From contig BDDC01001900.1 in NCBI GenBank assembly GCA_001662425.1, positions 1 to 15,895 of the forward strand: a DNA stretch of 15,895 nt, read 5' to 3'. This stretch comes from Chlamydomonas sphaeroides (taxonomy: Eukaryota > Chlorophyta > Chlorophyceae > Chlamydomonadales > Chlamydomonadaceae). The notes beneath the pieces are model-generated. The model was not told where the DNA came from. It made no database searches and worked only from the letters and a program-made list of their open reading frames with translations. Below, one piece after another: positions 9,123-15,895 of the stretch (within the stretch, counting starts at the first letter, position 1; each line of letters opens with the position of its first letter). Position numbers and translations under genes: made by a program.

Positions 9123-9662
9123 CGGGCAGCGCGCCGGGGTGGAGGGGGGTGGAGGGGGGTGGTAGCGGCGACTAGGTCGCAAGCAGATAGCCGTGAGCTC
9201 CCGAGGGAGAGGGGGAAGGTGAGGGAAGCCGGTTGAGACGTGTGTGCGCGTCTGTGCCGGGCAGTGGCAGTGATGATGGGGTGCATCAACGGGGGGGAAA
9301 GGAAGGGGGCTTGGGGGCTGCGCCGGGGCTGTGCGTGATTGCGTCCACGAGGGGTAGGCGCGCATCGCGGCTGGGGAAGACTAACATGCGTGGGTAAGAC
9401 AGTACTCAAGGGGCCGGTGGTCTTGGCACTCTGGTGCCGGACACCGTGCTGCCTTCGCGTTATCCGTTTTGTGTGGTGGCGCGCTGTGAAAATGCAAGTG
9501 CACGGCGTGCGGGGTGGGGGCCTCGCGCAAAGAACTGCAAAAGAGCTTCCTGGGCGCACGGGTGGGCGTGCGCGTCCCGAGTGCGGCGTGTGGGCTTCAG
9601 GCGTCAGGTCCCGGGGCCGGTCTCCAGGGAACGTGCGCAAAGGCCGGTCGAACATACCCCTG

Positions 9663-9667
9663 TGTAA
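9663..9667 (+). promoter_or_regulatory. Poly(A) signal TGTAA of the glycosyltransferase gene
   Basis: This is the first TGTAA after the TAG at 9120. It implies a 3' UTR of about 550-560 bases with cleavage some 10-20 bases further on, an ordinary length for this lineage. Confidence 0.6.
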
Positions 9668-10200
9668 TCCTCGGAGCAGCGCTGCGCCTTGGCCGCCGCC
9701 TGGAGGGGGCTCTCGCTGTGGGCGGGGGCCCCAGGGGAACAGCGAGCTGGGAGGCCACGAGTTCGTAATACCACAGTGGTGGCCCCGGTACCTCGGGCGC
9801 ATCCCCGAAGCCCAGGAATCCAGACAGCCGCTGTTCTGCGCTGATAATGGAATGCCCTCCTGCCATCTTGAGCTTCTACGCCATACAAGCAGTATATCGT
9901 GACAGTCGGCGTCCCTTCTGTGACTTGCACGTTACAGTTCCCCTCAGTTCCGCCTGTTGAAACGCGCGTGGGGCTGGGGCGCTACAGGAGATGGCGCCGT
10001 GGCATGCTGCGCCGCGCTGTGCTGGCGCCATCGACCGTGCTGCGTACTCCTCACTTGAAAAGGCTTGCGCCTCCTCCGCCGACGGACGGGCGACGGGCGC
10101 CCGTATGCACCAGCACGGGAGCACGGGCCCCTGTGCGCCAGCCAGCCAGGCCCCGTGCCAGGGGAGCACGGGCCACGGGGTCGCGCTTGCTTGCGAGGGC

Positions 10201-10250
10201 AACCAGCAGCCCAGCAGCCCCGCAGCCCAACAGGGCCCAGCAGCCCAGTA
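10201..10250 (+). repeat. CAGCAGCCC-type imperfect array
   Basis: A short imperfect array of CAGCAGCCC and variants lies in non-coding DNA. It creates Gln/Pro/Ala-rich apparent frames that I do not consider genes. Confidence 0.5.
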
Positions 10251-10742
10251 GGAACGCCAGGCTGCGGATACCAGTACGCACCTACCGTTGCAAGGTTCCG
10301 TAACATGACAAGAAGTAGGGCGTGGCGCACGGCGTGGCCCGCCGCCTCACCGCAGCGGGCCTCGCGAAGCCTCGGAACGCTCATCAGCCATCACATGATG
10401 GAGGAAGCAGCTCAGGGACGCACGTATGTAAGCAGGATCGGAAGCAGGCTCACCGGCGGGCTAGTGGGCAAACGCGTAGCTAGGTGCTGAAGTGGGATGA
10501 GGGAAGAGGGCAGACTGGGCGGGGGGTGTACGGAGCACACGGACCGCCGTGCTGACGGTGCAGACGTACGAACGTATGACGGCGGGTTGAAGAACACACA
10601 GGTGGCACAAATCGGGCTGTCAGACAGCGGCCTTATTGCAACAGGTGGGTGCGCGTGCTGTGCGAAGTTCCGCTGGTGCCTAACCACCACGTCCTTCTTG
10701 ATCCGACGACTGCCCAAGCCCCAGGCCACTGCACCACAGCGT

Positions 10743-10749
10743 TATATAG
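10743..10749 (+). promoter_or_regulatory. Possible TATA element (TATATAG)
   Basis: An isolated AT heptamer about 295 bases upstream of the ATG at 11038 and 700 bases upstream of the first supported exon of the Gln-rich protein gene. Spacing would suit a promoter for that gene, but no other core element supports it. Confidence 0.25.
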
Positions 10750-11037
10750 CACGTTGCGCATAACCGCGTTACGCAAGCGGCGCACGCTTCGCTTCGGTCG
10801 CCGTTTGCAGGAACCGCGTTTGCACGAGGGCAACAGGCTCACATGCCCGGAAGAATCTACATCCTTGCACACGCTCTACCTCCAGAATGCGCACTGCTGC
10901 GCTACGCGCCTGACAGCGACAGACAACCGAAGCAACTGGCCTCGCCTGCGAACTTTCGTTTCAATTGACTCCACAGCGCCATAGCAGCACCTGATCTGAC
11001 CTTTGCAAAGACGGCTGCTAGGCGCGCAGCGGGCGCT

Positions 11038-11139
11038 ATGGAGCCGCCGAGCAATCGAGGCCCAGGCAATGGCGCGGAAGACCTTAGCCGAGCCTTCAGG
11101 CAAGGACGCGACGTCCTTTTTGCAATGAGGAATTGCTAG
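11038..11139 (+). other. Short open frame, possible 5' exon of the Gln-rich protein gene
   Basis: ATG at 11038 opens 33 codons to a TAG at 11137. The translation begins MEPPSNRGPGNGAEDLSRAF and is hydrophilic and protein-like. There is no consensus GT donor before the stop (the only GT, at 11113, is a poor site), so it cannot be joined in phase to the exon starting at 11443. It may be a uORF in the leader of that gene, an exon disrupted by an indel, or chance. Confidence 0.25.
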
Positions 11140-11442
11140 AGTATGCGCTTAGGACGCGCTGGAGGCCCAACACGGAGCATCCCGCGTTTGACGTGTCACA
11201 GCTGCGAAAGCGCGCCGTTTCAACGGGCTCGCTGCTAATCTCCCAAAACTCTGGTCGATGGCGACGGGATAAGCGTTTGCTCGGCAAGGTCATGCCATGC
11301 GGAACATCCGTGCAGCCCGCCCACGCAGGCCGCTTCCGGAGCAGACTTAGCGTGGAAAGACTAGATGGAAATCACTTAGCTCATCGGGTGCTTGGGTTCT
11401 GGCTCTGTTTGACCCGCACGATGTCCCCCGCCACCCCCGCAG

Positions 11443-13464
11443 GGGGTTGCCACCTGGGACACTCTCGGGTCTGGATGCCCTGTGCGACTGCAACTACTGG
11501 ATGGCGGTCATGCGACAAGCGGAGATAGAGATATCCGTGAGTGGCGGCTGAGCGACAGGCTGTGCCGCAGCAACTGCCGCGGGCCGTGAGGGCGCCCCTC
11601 AATCCGCGGCCTGAGCTTCCCCCCTGCTCGTGCGGCCCTGCCTGTCCCCGCCCCACCATGCTCACCCCCAGAACGAGGAGATCTTCAAGTACCGGTACGT
11701 GGCCGGCCGGCGAGCAGCGGGCGGGGCCTGCGCTGCGGCGCTTGTCGGGGCCCGGCAGGCGGCGCTGCGCCACCGCACCGCCAGCCCAGCGCACTGCCAC
11801 GGGTTCCTGGACAGCCCGTAGGGCAACCCCGTCTGACCCGAGCCCTACCCCTGGGCTCCCCCCGCTGACCCAGGTTCCAAGAGATTGCCAAGACGGCCGC
11901 CAACCGGCTCGCCTTCCTGGCAGGTGCGGCCGCGCAGGCCCGCGCCCGGCCCTCGCCCACCTGCCGCCTGCTGCCTTGCCCCACCCCACCCCCCAGCCTG
12001 CCTGCCTGCGCCCCGGACTGCCCTCGGTACCAGCGCTGCACTCTGCCCGGAGCCAGCCGGCCCTTGCGGCTCTCCCCTCCTGTGCCCTGCCAGCTCCCGT
12101 CCCTGCGCCCGCTTCCTACCGTCCCCTTCCCCACTAGGCGCCCTCCCTGTCCCCGGCCCCTGCCCTCCCCCGCCCCCCTGTGCAGGTAGCGGCGAGTTCT
12201 CGGCCTTCAACCTGCGCTACCTCATACAGCAGCTGGTGGAGCAGTGCTCGGGTGAGGGCGGCCGAGGGCTGGCGATGTGGGTCGGACAGCGCAGGCTATC
12301 CAGCAGGGTGCGCAGCGGTGCGGTCGGGTGTGGGTAGCCGCGCCATGCATTACCCTAGCCCAACATAGCGACATTACCGCCGGGCCATGCGGACCGGCTT
12401 GACCCGCGGATCGTCCCTCCGCACAGTGTGTGCAGCGTGCCGCGCAGGGCCAAGCGGGGCAGGGGCGTTCATGACAGCCCCCTACCTCCCTTGCCTCCTG
12501 CCCTGTATCTTCCCTCCACCCCCACCCACCCCTGCACACAATTTTCCTTTCTCTCCACACATTGTGTACGCCACCCCCACACCCCCTGCCTCCTCCTCCT
12601 GCCCCAGACATGCACAAGTACACCCGCAAGCTGGAGAAGTACGTGGTCAAGCTGCAGCGCCAGGTGGAGGAGCTCGAGGTGAGGGCCCGGGGAGCAGGGG
12701 AGGGCAGGCAGGGGAGGAGGGGAAAGGGGAGCGGAGCAGGGGCTGGGAGGAAAGGGAGAGAGCGGCGGTAATGGTGTCACTTGACGGGCCTGGCTCGAGC
12801 GCTTCCGCTGCTGTGGCCGCGGTGTGCCCCCGGCCGTGGCTGCCCTCAGGCCGAGCCGCGCGCCTCGGACCGCGCCGCGGGCCATCAGAACGGGCAGCTG
12901 CAGCAGCACGGGCAGCAGCAGCAGCTGCAGCAGCTACAACAGTTGCAGCAGCAACTGGGGCAGCAGCAGCGGTTGCAGTCGGGGCAAGGCCAGCCGCAGC
13001 GCGCTGGCGAGCTGCCGCCGCCCGGCCAGGAAAACGGTGGCGGCGGCGGCGCCAGCGGCGCCAGCGGCGCCAGCGGCAGCGGCGGGAGCGGCGCCAGCGC
13101 CGGCAACGGAGGCAGCGGGGGCAGCGCCGGCAGCGGCCCGCGGCCGCCGGCGCCCTCCTTCGCGCACCCGCAGCCGCCGCTGTCGTCCGGCCTGAGCCCA
13201 GCGCACCAGCTGCAGGCCTCGGCGGCTGCGGCCATGGCTGCGGCCATGGGCTCGCTGGCGCACGGCGGCCTCATGGGGCAGGCGCAGCTGCTGCAGCAGG
13301 CGGCGGCGGCGGCGGGAGGGGGGACAGCGGCGGGGCACTCGGGGCTGGGGCTGGGGTCGGGCCACAAGCGGGCCAGGTCGCCCAGCCTGTCGGGCGCGGC
13401 GGAGCAGGCAGGATCTGGCGGCGGAGGCGGAGGCGGTTCGGGGCTGGATCCCGGGGATACGTGA
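11443..13464 (+). CDS. Unrecognised coiled-coil, Gln/Gly-rich, probably nuclear protein (5' end not resolved)
   Basis: I do not recognise this family. Exons: 11443-11536, 11672-11694 (a 23-nt microexon), 11874-11923, 12186-12251, 12608-12678 and 12850-13464 (stop TGA at 13462). Every junction is GT-AG and in phase, giving 304 residues from codon 11447. The first exon is preceded by a pyrimidine tract and AG and has no early ATG, so an upstream exon is missing; in-frame ATGs at 11501 and 11510 would start the protein late. The small exons encode a compact helical segment (DALCDCNYWMAVMRQAEIE, EEIFKYRFQEIAKTAANRLA, FSAFNLRYLIQQLVEQC). A charged coiled coil follows (KYTRKLEKYVVKLQRQVEEL, about residues 81-100). 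The last exon is low-complexity: Gln-rich from about residue 113, then Gly/Ser/Ala-rich, with a basic KRAR at about 273-276 before SPS that could be a nuclear localisation signal. This architecture suits a transcription or chromatin factor, which is inference only. No TGTAA was found downstream on this strand. Confidence 0.72.
12899..12977 (+). repeat. CAG-rich tract encoding polyglutamine
   Basis: CAG/CAA and CTG codons alternate in the last exon of the coiled-coil gene and give a Gln/Leu tract of about 27 residues. The reading frame is consistent with the flanking exon, so this is a coding repeat. CAA interruptions are present. Confidence 0.8.
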
Positions 13465-13875
13465 GGCCCACGTCTGCCCCCAGGGGTGGTGCGGACTTGA
13501 TCCAATCCACCCCATGTGGGGGCGGCGCTCCCCGTGGGCCCCGAGCCGCACGCCGCTGCGGCATGGGGGCGACTCCCGGCGGCAGCCCCTCAACGCACGG
13601 ACGGACGGGGGAGTCCTTTCTTTCCTGGAGGCTGTTTGCTTATGCGCCGGCGCCGTTGCTCGGCCTGGGCACTGCGACGAGGAGGTCTGAAGACGACCAA
13701 AGTAGCGGCGCTAGCAGCTTGGCTTTGGTGGTAGTAGGAGGAGACGGACGGAGATGCGAGACGTGGGTGTGCTAGCAGCACACGCACGGGCCCAAGCGCA
13801 GGCGCGCAGCCGGGGCGCAATTTTGCCCACGTGCCGCAGCTCGTGGGCCTGTGCAGAGTGTCGTTTCCCCTGCCT

Positions 13876-13880
13876 TTACA
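13876..13880 (-). promoter_or_regulatory. Candidate minus-strand poly(A) signal (TGTAA on minus)
   Basis: TTACA on the plus strand reads TGTAA on the minus strand. It is a possible 3' end for the gene entering from the right edge; that would place the two convergent genes within about 400 bases of each other. Confidence 0.3.
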
Positions 13881-14450
13881 AGGACCCCTGTCGCGCCGTT
13901 GCCTGCGGCGGTCCCTGGCAGCGGCGCTCCGCAGCGGCGCCGGCGGCCGCAGCGGGGCGGCGACCCAGGGTCCCCGGCTGCTGCTTGGTCGAGGCGGCGG
14001 CCTGCTGCGAGCCCGGTATCGGGGAGAGAGTGAGAGAGCGAGGAGGAGTCATGTTCCGGTCAAACTTTCTGCGGGCACGCGCAGGGCGTGCCGCTCCGCT
14101 GGCTGTCTGTGTATTTGCTGTGCAGCGGTGGGCGATAAACGGCGTTTCCTGTGGCGTATGTGCATAACAGGGTGGGTGCAGTGGGGGCATGTGGGGGGCA
14201 TCGCTGCCGCCACACACAGGGGCCTACACGCCGCGGGCGGAAGCCCTGCGGGGCCGACCACCCGTCAGCAGCGGTTGCGTGCCGCGGTGGGCGGGGGCGG
14301 CAGGCGCCGGCGGCCATGTGTGGGCGGCGGCCTACTAAGCGCTATTAGCATCGCCTGCATGATCCATTTCGCCCGCTGTTTGCGTATTCCGGAAGTCCAC
14401 TGTCCTGCCGTGCGCATCTATGACGCATTGTGCGCTCCTGACATGGAAGC

Positions 14451-14469
14451 ATGCCGTACCGTACGGCAT
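14451..14469. repeat. 19-base palindrome
   Basis: ATGCCGTAC and its exact reverse complement GTACGGCAT are separated by one C. It is a perfect 9-base inverted repeat with dimeric-operator geometry, in non-coding DNA. Confidence 0.75.
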
Positions 14470-15096
14470 ACCCCGTGGCTGCATGCGGGCTGTTGCGCCC
14501 GCGCGGGGGGATGTGGCGGCGCCCCAGCCTCAGCGCGAGAACCGCGATACGATCGACGACATTGGGGTCGGGCGGCGGTGGGCGGTCCTGTTTCGAAACA
14601 CAATACCGGCATTGACGCCGTGTGGGTTGCGCACCGGCTCAGCGAGCCGCTGCTGCTGCGTGTGCTTTGGGGGCCTTGGGGGTGCCATGTGGGGAGGGGG
14701 CACGCTGCGGCGTGGGGAGGCTATGTTGGGGACGATGCAATGCAGGGACGATGCGGGCTTACGGGTGGCAGAGCGGTGCACTGCACCCGGGTGCCGATAT
14801 AAGCGGGGGGGAGGGGAGGGCAAGGCTGGGCGGTTCTGGGTTAGGGTGCGGGGGGCGGGTTCGAGTAGGGGATGATGGGGGCGGGGCGCCCTAGCGGTGT
14901 GGCCGCGAGCGCACTGGCTGCCAAGCGGGCAGCGAGGAGAGGCTGTCCGGCCGGGATGGCGGGAGGCGCGAGCACGAGGCGAGGCCGTGTTGAGGGCGGC
15001 AGGATCTCGCCGCGGGTTTGGGCTGTGCCCCCTGTGGCTGGCGGAACGCGGTTCCAGTGGAAGCGGTAGATGGACGGGAAGGCTTCACAAAGCCGT

Positions 15097-15135
15097 CAAT
15101 AAGGCTTCCCAATAAGGCTGTTAAATAAGGCCTCC
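15097..15135. repeat. 13-base tandem triplicate with AATAAGG core
   Basis: Three contiguous 13-base units share AATAAGGC, at 15097, 15110 and 15123. Just before them GGCTT/AAGCC (15081-15095) forms a small hairpin built of the same words. The block is an AT-rich island in GC-rich surroundings. Function unknown. Confidence 0.75.
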
Positions 15136-15784
15136 GGTATCAGCAGCCCCCGCTCGCTGCCCACACAGCAGGGGTGTGGTGCTGAGGCCGGGGCCCGGCC
15201 CGCAGCCGGCTGCCGGCGCCGCTTGCTTCCCGCCGGCGCACTAGCTAGCAGCGCCAGGGGGCGACTAGGCAGCATCAGCCACACAGCGCACACGCGGCCG
15301 GCTGCCGCCTGGGCGGCCCCACCCGACGCCCGCCTCGGCCCAGCAGGCGCAGCGCTCCTGCGCCAACGCCCGCCGCGGCGCCCCCTCCGCTTCCTGCCCG
15401 CTGCCCTGTCGGCTCCGCCCCGCGCCACAGCAGGAGCTAGAGGCCAGCAGGCGAGGACAGCGGCGCCACGGGTGCGGCTGTGGCCCCCCTCCTCCTGGGC
15501 TGGCTTCGGTGGCCACCACCCCAGCCAGCTGCACAGCCGCACAGCCGCCGGGGCCCGGCAGCAGACGCCCGCCCCCGCCCCCGCCCACCAGGCCCGGCGC
15601 TGGCGTCGTGTGCAGCGGTCCCCTGCGCCCGCATCCGATCCAGCCAGGTCGCTCGGCACACACCGCACCCTGCACCGCACCGCACCCCCTGCCTTCCCCT
15701 GCCTTCCCCTGCTGCCCCCCTGCCTGCCCCCCTGCTGCCCTGCCCCCGCCGCCCCGCTCACGGCCCCGGCTGCGGCCCCCCCAC

Positions 15785-15859
15785 CGCCACCAGCCGCTCC
15801 ATGACCTCGTTCAGCGCTATGCGGTGCGTCACCGCCGCGTGCTTGAGCGCCTCGATGAA
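15785..15859 (-). CDS. Single internal exon of an unidentified gene (partial, minus strand)
   Basis: On the minus strand, 75 bases (25 codons, phase 0 at both ends) are bounded by a textbook acceptor and a donor. The acceptor is a long pyrimidine tract with GCATCAG, covering 15860-15895; the donor is GCG followed by GTGGGG. The translation begins FIEALKHAAVTHRIALNEVM and ends ERLVA, an amphipathic helix-like segment. Third positions are G or C in 24 of 25 codons, matching the other genes, whereas the overlapping plus-strand frame is much poorer. I do not recognise the protein. The preceding exons lie outside the window; the following exon to the left was not found. Confidence 0.5.
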
Positions 15860-15895
15860 CTGATGCGGGGGGGGGGGGTTGGCAGGGAGGGGGGG

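Larger units (their letters stand above)
9123..11442. other. 3' UTR and long intergenic region without a supported gene
   Basis: It begins with the glycosyltransferase 3' UTR, which has two G-rich 10-base repeats near 9141-9160, and reaches a TGTAA at 9663. From about 9700 to 11440 the DNA has lower GC and mixed third positions. Its open frames are short, overlap on both strands and show no family signature. At 10116-10170 there are repeated and inverted copies of GCACGGGCC, and at 10201-10250 a CAGCAGCCC-type array. A TATATAG at 10743 and an open 33-codon frame at 11038-11139 might belong to the 5' end of the following gene, but I could not join them to it. Confidence 0.55.
13465..15784. other. 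Convergent intergenic region, no supported exon
   Basis: This lies between the end of the coiled-coil gene (plus) and the exon at the right edge (minus). It should hold the 3' UTR of the former and the remaining downstream exons and 3' UTR of the latter. I looked for minus-strand GT-AG-bounded, high-GC3 segments and found none that I could defend. Frames such as 15223-15804 plus and 15096-15761 minus are Pro/Ala/Arg low-complexity. The 15670-15745 part is a pyrimidine-rich CCTGC-type simple repeat. GATATAAG at 14796 and GGTTCGAGT at 14856 are isolated. Confidence 0.5.

Noticed and set aside
11133..11528. 131-codon open frame, plus strand
   Set aside because: It has no ATG at its start and mixed third positions, and it reads the first exon of the coiled-coil gene in the wrong frame.
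14764..14870. Possible tRNA: A-box-like TGGCAGAGCGG and B-box-like GGTTCGAGT
   Set aside because: The spacing is too long, no acceptor or anticodon stem can be formed, and the B-box lacks its final CC.
15223..15804. 193-codon open frame, plus strand
   Set aside because: It is Pro/Ala/Arg low complexity, with open minus frames over the same bases and no motifs.

Overview
The window looks like nuclear DNA of a green alga (Chlorophyta, probably Chlorophyceae). Exons are very GC-rich with G or C in almost every third codon position. Introns are short and dense (about 136-540 bases), always GT-AG, and full of C/T-rich or G-rich simple repeats. The pentamer TGTAA, the usual algal poly(A) signal, lies downstream of two of the genes. 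No bacterial operon, CRISPR, IS element or rRNA is visible. The species cannot be named from this sequence alone.

Layout. (1) 1-1860, plus strand: the last four exons of a RETICULATA-related (DUF3411) chloroplast envelope protein; its 5' part lies outside the window. (2) 1861-3477: 3' UTR and intergenic DNA with several TGTAA signals, a strong G/C hairpin and an isolated TATA box. (3) 3478-9122, plus strand: a complete 14-exon gene for an 845-residue type II membrane protein. It joins a plant-type O-fucosyltransferase-like domain (PF10250) to a C-terminal GT-A/GT8-like glycosyltransferase domain with a DxD motif. This is the most interesting object in the window. (4) 9123-11442: 3' UTR, then a long lower-GC stretch with no convincing gene; the 5' end of the next gene must lie in its right part or just before it. 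(5) 11443-13464, plus strand: six exons of an unrecognised protein with a conserved-looking helical N-terminal part, a coiled coil, a Gln-rich and Gly/Ser-rich tail and a basic KRAR cluster. Its first exon or exons could not be fixed. (6) 13465-15784: no supported exon; it holds a 19-base palindrome, an AT-rich 13-base triplicate repeat and a minus-strand poly(A)-like signal. (7) 15785-15859, minus strand: one internal exon of a gene that enters from the right edge and is convergent with gene 5.

The genes do not form an obvious pathway; as is normal for an algal nuclear genome they are independent transcription units. Protein models were built by joining open, high-GC3 segments at GT-AG boundaries and checking that every junction keeps phase. 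For the large glycosyltransferase all 13 junctions do so and the total length is a whole number of codons.
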